DNA from: Glandiceps talaboti
Lineage: Eukaryota > Hemichordata > Enteropneusta > Spengelidae
Direction: 5' to 3'
Assembly: GCF_964340395.1 (NCBI RefSeq)
Contig: NC_135551.1
Coordinates: 25,041,003 to 25,103,002, forward strand
DNA: 62,000 nucleotides
Below, in pieces: positions 47,450 through 59,584 of this stretch; the stretch's first letter is position 1, and every line of letters starts with the position of its first letter. Under the pieces are notes generated by a model. The model was given only the letters and a program-made list of their open reading frames with translations, made no database searches and was not told the DNA's origin. The translations under genes and the position numbers were made by a program.

Positions 47450-48980
47450 TAGAAACAAGCCCTTCTCAGCTTTTCTTAGGGACCGGTCAGTTTCTCCAGC
47501 CTGGGGGGGGGGGGGGGGGGGCGGTGGATTCTTAAATCGGGCCGACAAAAAGTCACTGACCCCCCCTATCTGTAAAACCCAAAACAGGCTGACCCCCCTA
47601 TCACTTAATTCTAAAACATGATGACCCCCCCCCCCCCCCATATATGATATTCGCATGAGTGACAGGTATTTTTTGATCGTGACTCAGTGTGGACTGCTTG
47701 ACTGTCTTGCATCTACTTTATAAGATCCCGGGTTTTTATATAGCACTATCATAATTATAATTATTGACTACCCAGGGTAAATATATTTGAAAAGGAGTTT
47801 AATAGCATCTTGACAGTGAAAGGTAGGGGGAAAGCTTTGAGAAGGGAATATGTACAGCTGTCATGGGGGGTCCTAGGGGGTCTCCCCCTAGAAGCCCAGG
47901 AGGTTTTTAACTCTGAAAAGTCAATATTGAGACTATTCAGACATTTTTAGAAAATCATTTCCAAGCTTTACAAGACAGCACCAACATGTAAAAAGCAACT
48001 ACATAAGGTTGAAATATTTTTGAAATATAGTTTGATAGGATCTTGACAGTAAGAGGTAGGGGGAGATCTTGAGACTGGGATGTGTACACCTCATGGGGGG
48101 GGGGGGAGGAAGGTTCCAAGGGGGTCTCCCCCTAGAGCCCCTGGAGGTTTTTTCCCTCAATTTTGAGACTATTCAGACCCTTTCAGACAATAATTTCCAA
48201 GCCTTACAAGACAACACCAACATGTAAAAAAATAACTACATAGGGTTGAAATACTTTTGAAATATACTTTGATAGCATCTTGACAGTAAGAGCGGAAGAG
48301 CTTGAGACTGGGATATGTCCACCTCATGCGGGGGGGGGGGTCTGAGGGGGTCTCCCTCTAGAAGCCCTGGAGGAATTTTACTCTTATAGCCAATATTTAC
48401 ACTATTTAGACCCTTCAAGCAATAACTTAATCCATGCTTTACAAGACAGCAAGTATCAGAAACTATTCTTTATAACTTACACTAAGGGTTGAAATATGTT
48501 CTTAAAAAGTTAAATGGCATCATTATATACATGTAGTAAAGGTCAGCACATCTAATGGTAGTATCATTGGTAGGGGAGATTTGGAGATTAAGGCAATTTT
48601 AGACTATCTTGGCAAACATTTCACATCTTGAAAAGACAATATCATCTCAAATTAGAATAGGGTGAAAATATTTAAGAAAAGTTTAATACCATTATGACAG
48701 TAAAAAGGTTGTTGGTGCATCTGATTGTTGGTTGAATGCATGAGTGACCTCTGGGGGTGAGGAAGTCCTTGGGGTTTTCCCCCTGGCAGATATGGAGTTT
48801 TTTGCTTGAGATACTAAGGCAATGTTTAGGTTATTCATAACCTTTGAGGTAATATTTCCAAGCTTCGAAAAGCTAACGTAAATGTACGTTTTAAATGAGT
48901 TTCCTATATCACATAAAATAGACATGTAACATTAGTATAGGGGCATTAATATATGTATAATAAAGTCACCGGTATGTTAG
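47450..48980. repeat. repeat block with tandem units of about 245 bp, copy 2, inverted
   Basis: Reverse complement of 40930-42070. The TCTCCCCCTAGAAGCCC cores recur at about 47881, 48128 and 48350, with the GACCGGTCAGTTTCTCCAGCC boundary at about 47481. With copy 1 it forms a long inverted repeat around 5.4 kb. Runs of G up to about 19 (47504-47522) and of C mark it. Confidence 0.85.
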
Positions 48981-49339
48981 AGAACTTTAGGTGGATATTG
49001 TGTTTTATTGTGTTTTTGTGTGGTCATTGTGTTTTAAATTGTGATTGAAGAAAAAAATCCTTTCTACAATGGCATATAGCCTTGTCTGAAATGTGGTACA
49101 TGTCAATATTTGTTCTTGTCCCTGTTTCTTACATGAATTCTTTAATATTACTTATAACTTCAAACATAACTATACATATACATATACATGTATTACCTAG
49201 CTACCACACTAGTTACAGAACATGTTATGTAAATGCTTGGCTGTTTCACAATCAATGCTTTACTTATATTGCAGTTTGGGGCAAACTTGAAGGTTTCGTA
49301 ATGGCAATTTTCATAGATAGTTTATAAATGAAATTAATC

Positions 49340-49700
49340 TAAATTGTTCTACTCGTCATGTTATTGACACTACAAATCACCACATCTCATCAGATTCCAG
49401 TTTCTGTTATACCCTAGGTATGACCACCTAAAGTTCTCTGACATACCGGTGACTATACTATACATGCAATATTAATAATGTCCCTGTACCAATTTTACGG
49501 GTCCATTTTTATGTGACATGGGAAACTCATTTAAAACTTACATTTACGTTAGCTTTTCAAAGCTGGGAAATATTACCTCAAAGGTTATGAATAACCTAAA
49601 AGTTGCCTTAATAGAAACAAAAAACCTCCCGATCTGTCAGGACGACAACCCCCAAGGACTCCCTCAGCGCCAGAGGTCAAAGGGGGGAGGTCAGTGAGTT
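49340..49700. repeat. repeat block, copy 3, partial and direct
   Basis: It matches 40930-41290 in the same orientation (ACTATACATGCAATAT, GTTATGAATAACCTAAAA, then a C/G-rich core) and is truncated after the first unit. Confidence 0.8.
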
Positions 49701-49716
49701 TTTGTCGACCCGATCG

Positions 49717-49823
49717 TATTTTTCTAATTCAAAAATTGGTCTTCTAGTTCAAGTGTCGGTCTTCTAATTCAAGTGTTGGTCTTCTAATTCAAGTGTCGGT
49801 CTTCTAATTCAAAAATCGGTCTC
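49717..49823. repeat. 21-bp tandem repeat
   Basis: About five units of GGTCTTCTAATTCAAGTGTC and variants directly precede the pentanucleotide satellite. Confidence 0.85.
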
Positions 49824-50285
49824 CTATACTATACTATACTATACTATACTATACTATACTATACTATACTATACTATACTATACTATACTATACTATACT
49901 ATACTTTACTATACTATACTATACTATACTATACTATACTATACTATACTATACTATACTATACTATACTATACTATACTATACTATACTATACTATACA
50001 ATACTATACTATACTTTACTATACTATACTATACTATACTATACTACTAGTATACTATACTATACTATACTATACTATACTATACTATACTATACTATAC
50101 TATACTATACTATACTATACTATACTATACTATACTATACTATACATTGCTATACTATACTATACTATACTATACTATACTATACTATACTATACTATAC
50201 TATACTATACTATACTATACTATACTATACTATACTATACTATACTATACTATACTATACTATACTATACTATACTATATACTAT
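49824..50285. repeat. (CTATA)n satellite, + orientation
   Basis: About 92 pentanucleotide units with only a few changes (CTTTA, TACAA, one TAGTA). It is much more homogeneous than the array after 51470. Confidence 0.97.
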
Positions 50286-50439
50286 ACTGCATTATAGTGT
50301 AGTGTAGTGTATTGTAGTGTAGTGTAGTATAGTATTGAGGAGTGTTGTATTTCCGTATTTGTTTGCCCAGAGTTTACTTGTATTGTTCATCAAATAGAGA
50401 TGCCAGTATTATGATAGTGGACTCAGGTTACTAGTATTT

Positions 50440-51000
50440 ATTTCTGTTTCATTATAGCCTCTTTTCGCCAGTTTCCAGGTGAAGAATTTAATTTTCTTTT
50501 GAAATTCTTTTTCGTTACTACATGTTCGTATGTATCTGATCGTTTGCCGTTACTACATGTTCGTATGTATCTGATCGTTTGCCTTTGAAGACTGAGTTCG
50601 GGCGGCAGTATTACCTGTGTAAATATTGGAATGAGTTTTGATATCCAATACTTTGCGTTATTGGTGCCGTTGACATTTGTGGATTGTGATATGTTACTTC
50701 CGTATCTGAGCTTTCCAACGAAAATTTGAAAGTTGGATGTATTTGGTTTATTTTTTCACTCAGATTATTTAGTTCAACTTGGGTGCCACAAAATATCATG
50801 AAAACGCCACCCCTGAAATGTGTCCAGAGTGATATTTTATCCGTGTAGATTTCAATAATGCGACTTTCCAGTTCATGGAATGTCGGCTATTTCGGGTGAT
50901 GCCCAAGAGCCAATGCACATGCATGTTTGTGTGTAGAATTCTCCTTTAAATTTAAATGTGTTTTTCGTGAGAATCACATAATAGTTTTAGGAGATGCACA
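50440..51000 (-). pseudogene. Penelope-like element reverse transcriptase fragment
   Basis: On the minus strand, with frame slips, it reads LTKNTFKFKGEFYTQ...GSWASPEIADI (the FxFxGxxYxQ...MGS..SP..A.I block), then ELESRIIEIYTD, FMIFCGTQVELNNLSEKINQIHPTFKF, SFQYLHR, and YIRTCSNEKEFQKKIKFFTWKLAKRGY. This order and the HPTxKF, QYLH and LxxRGY landmarks are those of Penelope-like elements. The catalytic aspartates are not recognisable (FMIF replaces the usual IDD segment). A 35-bp tandem duplication (about 50513-50583) breaks the frame. Dead copy. Confidence 0.75.
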
Positions 51001-51255
51001 GGTGGTGGTTTTGGAATGCTATAGTCGATTGTTTGTGTAACTGGCGAGTCAAGTGCTTCGACAACTGACTGCATTGCGCCAGACTGCAAAGTATGTGTGT
51101 ACATACCACATGTAAAGTGACTAGTATCCAATTTTCAGGAACTACATACAGTAGCTTCTGATGCCATGTGATGATACACTTTGTGCAAGTGTGAGACATA
51201 TCTCGCTGGACACCCACAAATGAGATCCCATTGGTCTTCAACACAACATACAGTC

Positions 51256-51445
51256 TCTATATTAACGGATCTCATCTACGAGATGCAATAACTAAACACT
51301 GGGACGTAATAGCAGACAATGAGATATGAAATCAATTATATCCAAAAAGACCAATCATAGCACAGAAGCGAAACATAAACTTAAAAGACAAATAGGTCAA
51401 CACTCAATTGCAGCATTCCGAATTTTAAAAATCTAGCGGAAATAA
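51256..51445 (+). pseudogene. Penelope-like element, post-RT fragment in opposite orientation
   Basis: HLRDAITKHWDVIADNEI, stop, NQLYPKRPIIAQKRNINLKDK, stop, corresponds to the segment after the RT of Penelope-like elements (INKHW..., then KPxxAxxRNxNLxD). It has two in-frame stops. It lies head-to-head with the minus-strand RT fragment and ends about 25 bases before the satellite. Confidence 0.65.
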
Positions 51446-51867
51446 AACGAGATAATATTATAATATAGTATGGTATAGTATATAGTACAATATATAGTAT
51501 ATAGCACAGTCTAGTATATATTATATTATAGTATAGTATAGTATATAGTATAGTATAGTATAGTATATAGTAAAGTATAGTATAGTATAGTATGGTATAG
51601 TAGAGTATAGTATAGTATAGTATGATATAGTATAGTATACTATATAGTACAGTATATAGTTTAGTATAGTATAGTATAGTATAGTATGGTACATTAGAGC
51701 ATAGTATAGTGTATAGTGTAGTCTAGTATATAGTATAGTATAGTATAGTATAGTATAGTATAGTATAGTATAGTATAGTATAGTATAGTATAGTATAGTA
51801 TAGTATAGTATATAGTACAGTATAGTATAGAATAGTCTAGAATATAGTATATAGTATAGTATATAGT

Positions 51868-53931
51868 AAAGACAAGTATATAGTACAGTATATAGTACAG
51901 TATGTAGCATAGTCTAGTATATAGTATAATATAGTATAGAATAGTATAGTATAGTATAGTATAGTATAAAGTACAGGATATAGCATAGTCTAGTATATAG
52001 TGCAGTATAGTGCAGTATAGTATAGTATAGTATAGTATAGTATAGTATAGTATAGTATAGTATAGTATATAGTACAGAATATATTATATAGCATAGTCTA
52101 GTATATAGTGCAGTATAGTATAGTATAGTATAGTATATAGTATAGTATAGTATAGTATAGCATAATATATTATAGCATAGTATAGTATAATATAGTATAG
52201 TATAATATATAGTATAGAATATAGTATAGTCTAGTATATAGTATAGTACAGTATTGTATAGTATATAGTATATAGTATAGTATAGTATAGCATAATATAG
52301 TATAGCATAGTATAGTATAATATAGTATAGTATAATATATAGTACAGAATATAGTATAGTCTAGTATAGTATAGTATAATACAGTATAGTATTGTATACT
52401 ATACTATATAGTATAGTCTAGTCTAGTATAGTATAGTACAGTATAATATAGTATAGTATAGTACAGTAGAGTACAGTACAGTATAGTATATTATAGTACA
52501 ATGTATAGTATATGGTATATAGCATAGTATAGTATATAATGTAGTCTAGTATATAGTATAGTATAGTATATAGTATAGTACAATACAGTATAGTATAGTA
52601 TATAGTACAGAATATAGTATATAACATAGTCTAGTATATAGCATTGTATAGTATAGTGTATAGTATAATATAGTTTATAGTATATAGTATAGTATAATAT
52701 ATAGTACAGTATACAGTATATAGCATAGTCTAGTATATAGCTTAGTATACTATAGTATAGTATGGTACATAGTATAGAGCATAGTATAGTATATACTGAG
52801 TCTAGTATATAGTATAGTATAGTATAGTATAGTATAGTATAGTATATAGTACAGTATAGTATAGTATAGGCTAGTCTAGTATATAGTATAGTATAGTATA
52901 TAGTAAAGACAAGTATATAGTACAGTATATAGTACAGTATGTAGCATAGTCTAGTATATAGTATAATATAGTATAGAATAGTATAGTATAGTATAGTATA
53001 AAGTACAGGATATAGCATAGTCTAGTATATAGTGCAGTATAGTGCAGTATAGTATAGTATAGTATAGTATAGTATAGTATAGTATAGTATAGTATATAGT
53101 ACAGAATATATTATATAGCATAGTCTAGTATATAGTGCAGTATAGTATAGTATAGTATAGTATATAGTATAGTATAGTATAGTATAGCATAATATATTAT
53201 AGCATAGTATAGTATAATATAGTATAGTATAATATATAGTACAGAATATAGTATAGTCTAGTATATAGTATAGTACAGTATTGTATAGTATATAGTATAT
53301 AGTATAGTATAGTATAGCATAATATAGTATAGCATAGTATAGTATAATATAGTATAGTATAATATATAGTACAGAATATAGTATAGTCTAGTATAGTATA
53401 GTATAATACAGTATAGTATTGTATACTATACTATATAGTATAGTCTAGTCTAGTATAGTATAGTACAGTATAATATAGTATAGTATAGTACAGTAGAGTA
53501 CAGTACAGTATAGTATATTATAGTACAATGTATAGTATATGGTATATAGCATAGTATAGTATATAATGTAGTCTAGTATATAGTATAGTATAGTATATAG
53601 TATAGTACAATACAGTATAGTATAGTATATAGTACAGAATATAGTATATAACATAGTCTAGTATATAGCATTGTATAGTATAGTGTATAGTATAATATAG
53701 TTTATAGTATATAGTATAGTATAATATATAGTACAGTATACAGTATATAGCATAGTCTAGTATATAGCTTAGTATACTATAGTATAGTATGGTACATAGT
53801 ATAGAGCATAGTATAGTATATACTGAGTCTAGTATATAGTATAGTATAGTATAGTATAGTATAGTATAGTATATAGTACAGTATAGTATAGTATAGGCTA
53901 GTCTAGTATATAGTATAGTATAGTATATAGT
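51868..53931. repeat. higher-order tandem duplication, unit about 1.03 kb
   Basis: AAAGACAAG marks occur at 51868, 52915 and 53932, and the sequence between them is nearly identical, including runs of 69 and more than 150 codons translated identically. Small indels give spacings of 1047 and 1017. Confidence 0.85.
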
Positions 53932-54569
53932 AAAGACAAGTATATAGTACAGTATAAAGTATAGTATATATAGTACAGTATACAGCATAGTCTAGTATAT
54001 AGTATAGTCTAGTATAGTATAGTATATAGTATAGTATAGTATATAGTAAAGTATAGTATAGTATAGTAGAGTATAGTATAGTATAGTATGATATAGCATA
54101 GTATACTATATAGTACAGTATATAGTACAGTATATAGTATAGTATAGTATGGTACATAGTATAGAGCATAGTATAGTATATAGTGTAGTCTAGTATATAG
54201 TATTGTATAGTATAGTATAGTATAGTATAGTATACTATACTATAGTATATAGTACAGTATCGTATAGAATAGTCTAGTATATAGTATATAGTTTAGTATA
54301 TAGTATATAGTAAAGACAAGTATATAGTACAGTATATAGTATAGTATATATAGTACAGTATACAGCATAGTCTAGTATATAGTATAATATAGTATAGAAT
54401 AGTATAGTATAGTGTAGTATATAGTCCAGTATATAGCATAGTCTAGTATATAGTGCAGTATAGTATAGTATAGTATAGTATATAGTACAGAATATATTAT
54501 ATATCATAGTCTAGTATATAGTGCAGTATAGTATAGTATAGTATATAGTATAGTATATAGTATAGTCTA

Positions 54570-55470
54570 GTATAGCATAGCATAATATAGTATAGCATAG
54601 TATAGTATAATATAGAATAGTATAATATATAGTACAGAATATAGTATAGTCTAGTATATAGTATAATACAGTATTGTATACTATACTATATAGTATAGTA
54701 TAGTATAGTATAGTATAGTATAGTATAGTATAGTATAGTACAGTATAATATAGTATAGTACAGTAGAGTACAGTACAGTACAGAATAGTATAGTATATAG
54801 TACATAATATATTATATAGCATAGTCTAGTATATAGTATAGTATAGCATAGTACAGTATAGTATAGTATAGTATAGTATATAGTACATAATATTTTATAT
54901 AGCATAGTCTAGTATATAGTACAGTATAGTTTAGTATAGTATATAGTATAGTCTAGTATAGTATAGTATAGTATAGCATAATATAGTATAGCATAGTATA
55001 GTATAATATAGTATATAGTATATAGTATAGTCTAGTATAGTATAGTATAGTATAGCATAATATAGTATAGTCTAGTATAGTATAGCATAGCATAATATAG
55101 TATAGCATAGTATAGTATAATATAGAATAGTATAATATATAGTACAGAATATAGTATAGTCTAGTATATAGTATAATACAGTATTGTATACTATACTATA
55201 TAGTATAGTATAGTATAGTATAGTATAGTATAGTATAGTATAGTATAGTACAGTATAATATAGTATAGTACAGTAGAGTACAGTACAGTACAGAATAGTA
55301 TAGTATATAGTACATAATATATTATATAGCATAGTCTAGTATATAGTATAGTATAGCATAGTACAGTATAGTATAGTATAGTATAGTATATAGTACATAA
55401 TATTTTATATAGCATAGTCTAGTATATAGTACAGTATAGTTTAGTATAGTATATAGTATAGTCTAGTATA
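54570..55470. repeat. higher-order tandem duplication, offset 510 bp
   Basis: About 400 bases starting near 54560 reappear exactly 510 bases later, including rare variants such as TATTTTATATAGC. Confidence 0.85.
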
Positions 55471-58400
55471 GTATAGTATAGTATAGCATAATATAGTATA
55501 GCATAGTATAGTATAATATAGTATAGTATAATATATAGTACAGAATATAGTATAGTCTAGTATATAGTATAGTACAGTATTGTATACTATACTATATAGT
55601 ATAGTATAGTACAGTACAGTACAGTACAGTACAGTACAGTATAGTATAGAATTGTACAATGTATAGTATATAGTATAGTATAGTACAATGTATAGTATAT
55701 AGTATAGTATAGTATATAGTAAAGTATAGTATAGAATAGCATAGTATAGTAGAGTATAGTATAGTATAGTATGATATAGCATAGTATACTATATAGTACA
55801 GTATATAGCTTAGTATAGTATAGTATAGTATAGTATGGTACATAGTATAGAGCATAGTATAGTATATAGTGTAGTCTAGTATTTAGTATAGTATAGTATA
55901 GTATAGAATAGTATAGTATAGTATAGTATATAGTACAGTACAGTATAGAATGGTCTAGTATATAGTATATAGTATAGTATATAGTAAAGACAAGTATATA
56001 GTACAGTATATAGTACAGTATATAGCATAGTCTAGTATATAGTATAATATAGTATAGAATAGTATAGTATAGTGTAGTATATAGTATAGTATATAACATA
56101 GTCTAGTATATAGTGCAGTATAGTATAGTATATTATAGTATAGTATAGTATATAGTACAATATATAGTATATAGCACAGTCTAGTGTATAGTATATAGTA
56201 TATCGTAAAGAATATATTATATAGCATAGTCTAGTATATAGTATAGTATAGCATAATACAGTATAGTATAGTATAGTATAGTATAGTATAGTATAGTATA
56301 GTATATAGTATAGTATAGTCTAGTATAGTATAGTATAGCATAATATAGTATAGTATAGTATAATATATAGTACAGAATATAGTATAGTCTAGTATATAGT
56401 ATAGTACAGTATTGTATACTATACTATATAGTATAGTATAGTATAGTACAGTATAATATAGTATAATATAGTATAGTACAGTAGAGTACAGTACAGTACA
56501 GTATAGTATAGTATAGTACAATGTATAGTATATAGTATATAGCATAATATAGTATATAGTGTAGTATAGTATAGTATAGTATAGTATATAGTATATAGTA
56601 TAGTATAGCATAGCATAATATAATATAGCATAGTATAGTATAATATAGTATAGTATAATATACAGTACAGAATATAGTATAGTCTAGTATAGTATAGTAT
56701 AATACAGTATAGTATTGTATACTATACTATATAGTATGGTATAGTATAGTATGGTACATAGTATAGAGCATAGTATAGTATATAGTGTAGTCTAGTATTT
56801 AGTATAGTATCGTATAGTATAGTATAGTATAGTATATAGTACAGTACAGTATAGAATGGTCTAGTATATAGTATATAGTATAGTATATAGTAAACACAAG
56901 TATATAGTACAGTATATAGTACAGTATATAGCATAGTCTAGTATATAGTATAATATAGTATAGAATATTATAGTATAGTGTAGTATATAGTATAGTATAT
57001 AGCATAGTCTAGTATATAGTGCAGTATAGTATAGTATATTATAGTATAGTATAGTATAGTATAGTATATAGTAAAGAATATATTATATAGCATAGTCTAG
57101 TATATAGTATAGTATAGCATAATACAGTATAGTATAGTATAGTATAGTATAGTATAGTATAGTATAGTATAGTATATAGTATAGTATAGTCTAGTATAGT
57201 ATAGTATAGCATAATATAGTATAGCATAGTATTGTATAATATAGTATAGTATAATATATAGTACAGAATATAGTATAGTCTAGTATATAGTATAGTACAG
57301 TATTGTATACTATACTATATAGTATAGTATAGTACAGTATAATATAGTATAATATAGTATAGTACAGTAGAGTACAGTACAGTATATTATAGTATAGTAT
57401 AATGTGTAGTATATAGTATATAGCATAGTATAGTATATAGTGTAGTCTAGTATATAGTATAGTATGGTATATAGTATAGTACAGTAGAGTATAGTATAGT
57501 ATATAGTACAGTATATAGTATATAGCATAGTCTAGTTTATAGCATTGTATAGTATAGTGTATAGTATAATATAGTTTATAGTATATAGTATAGTATAATA
57601 TATAGTACAGTATACAGTATATAGCATAGTTTAGTATATAGTAGAGTATAGCATGGTATAGTATAGTAAAGTATAGTGTAGTATATAGTACAGTATAGAA
57701 TAGCATAGTATATTAGAGTAGAGTATATAGTATAGTGCAGTGTAGTATATAGTATAGTATAGCATAGTATATAGTACATTAGATAGTATAGTCTAGTATA
57801 TAGTACAGTATATAGTATATAGCGTAGTCTAGTATATATCATAGTATAGTATAGTAAAGTACAGTGTATATTGTACAGTATAGTGTATAGTATAATATAG
57901 TATAGTATATAGTATAGTATAGCATAGTATAGTATAGCATAGTACAGTATAGTATAGTATATAGTACAAAATATAGTATATAGTATAGTCTAGTATATAG
58001 CATAGTATAGTATAGTATAGTACAGTGTATATTGTATAGTATAGTGTATAGTATAATATAGTTTATCATATATAGTATATTAAAATATATAGTACAGTAT
58101 ACAGTATATAGCATAGTCTAGTATATAGTACAGTATAGCATAGTATAGTCTAGTATATAGTATAGTATTGTATATTATAGTATATATTTTATAGTAAAGA
58201 CAAGTATATAGTACAGTATATAGTATAGTATATAGTACACGAGTATATAGCATAGTGTAGTATATAGTATAGTATAGTATAGAATAGAAGAGTATAGTGT
58301 AGTATATAGTACAGTATATGGCATAGTCTAGTATATAGTATAGTATAGAATAGTATAGTATAGAATATTAGAGTAGAGTATATAGTATAGTGTAGTGTAG

Positions 58401-58745
58401 TATATAGTATAGTATAGCATAGCATAGTATAGTCTAGTATAGTATAGTCTAGTATAGTATATAGTACAGTCTAGTATAGTATATAGTATAGCATAGTCTA
58501 GTTTAGTATATTATAGTATATAGTATATAGCATAGTTAAATACATAGTTAATAGCATAGTGTAGTATATAGTACAGTACAGTATAGTTTAATATATAGTA
58601 TATAGCATAGTATAATATATAGTATAGTATAGTATACTATAGTATATAGTATAGTATAGTATATAATATAGTATAATATAGTGTAGTATACTATATAGTA
58701 CAGTGTATAGTATATATCATAGTCTACTATATAGTACAGTATAGT

Positions 58746-59230
58746 ATAATATACCATATACTATACAATACTATCCTATGCTATAATATATACGATACAC
58801 TATACTATACTATATACTCTACTATATAATATACTATATTATACTATATACTACACTTGCCTATATACTATACTAAGCAACACTACACTATGCTATATTC
58901 AATATACTCTACTATACACTACTATATTGTACCATACTATACTATACTAGAATATACTATCCTATACTATACTATACTATACTATACTAATTTTATACGA
59001 TACTATACTTGACTATACTATACTATACTATACTATACTAATTTTATATGATACTATGCTTGACTATATACTATATACAATAGTATAGGTATGCTATAGT
59101 ATGCTATACTATAACCTACTCTATGCTATACTATATTCCATATACTAGTATATTATACCATACTATACTATACTATACTACACGACACTATACCATATAC
59201 CATATACTCTACTATACTCTATTATACTAT
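58746..59230. repeat. (CTATA)n satellite after strand switch
   Basis: Near 58745-58760 the array changes from TATAG to CTATA on the + strand, forming a local inverted junction. It is degenerate, with ATTTTATACGATACTA inserts at about 58990 and 59040. Confidence 0.9.
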
Positions 59231-59240
59231 AGTATACTTA

Positions 59241-59357
59241 AGCAATAAACCACACCCTGGGGATGGTATACCACTCGGTTTTGAGCAGTGAACTCAATAT
59301 ATTTCGTTCACTGGTCAAAACCGAGTGGTATACCATTCCCAGGGGTGGTTTATCGCT
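59241..59357. mobile_element. 117-bp foldback element inside the satellite
   Basis: AGCAATAAACCAC at the left and its inverted copy GTGGTTTATCGCT at the right continue as arms of about 48 bp including GGTATACCACTCGGTTTTGA, with a loop of about 18 bp. No target duplication was seen. Confidence 0.75.
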
Positions 59358-59584
59358 ATTATATTATACCAGTATATTGAAACTGTCGGAAACAAGATAT
59401 GACGCAACATTTTCTGGTTTCATTTGTGCCCCCATCCCTGCGCGGACTATAATGTTCGTAGACGAACAGTGAGAGAACATCAAAATTTTGACACGTGCCA
59501 ACTGTGCATTATCGCTCAGTTTAGACGCGCTAGTTCGATGCCTAGATCAATCAGATCTCTCGATTTGCGCCATCAATATACTGG
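59358..59584. other. unique-sequence island in the satellite
   Basis: About 225 bases of non-repetitive, GC-normal sequence. The short frames through it show no domain. Useful as a unique anchor for assembly. Confidence 0.7.

Larger units (their letters stand above)
51470..58745. repeat. (TATAG)n satellite, 7.3 kb, degenerate
   Basis: Pentanucleotide TATAG units with TATATAG, TACAG, TCTAG and GCATAG variants. It is the complement of the array at 49824. The variants are not random: recurrent strings such as ATAGCATAGTCTAGTATATAG and GTAAAGACAAG recur at intervals of several hundred bases. All the long minus-strand Tyr-Thr-Ile-Leu frames are products of the repeat. Confidence 0.97.

Noticed and set aside
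51521-58757. Dozens of minus-strand frames of 60-175 codons rich in Tyr, Ile, Leu and Thr
   Set aside because: They are the translation of the TATAG pentanucleotide repeat, which lacks stops in several frames. There is no signal, domain or start context.
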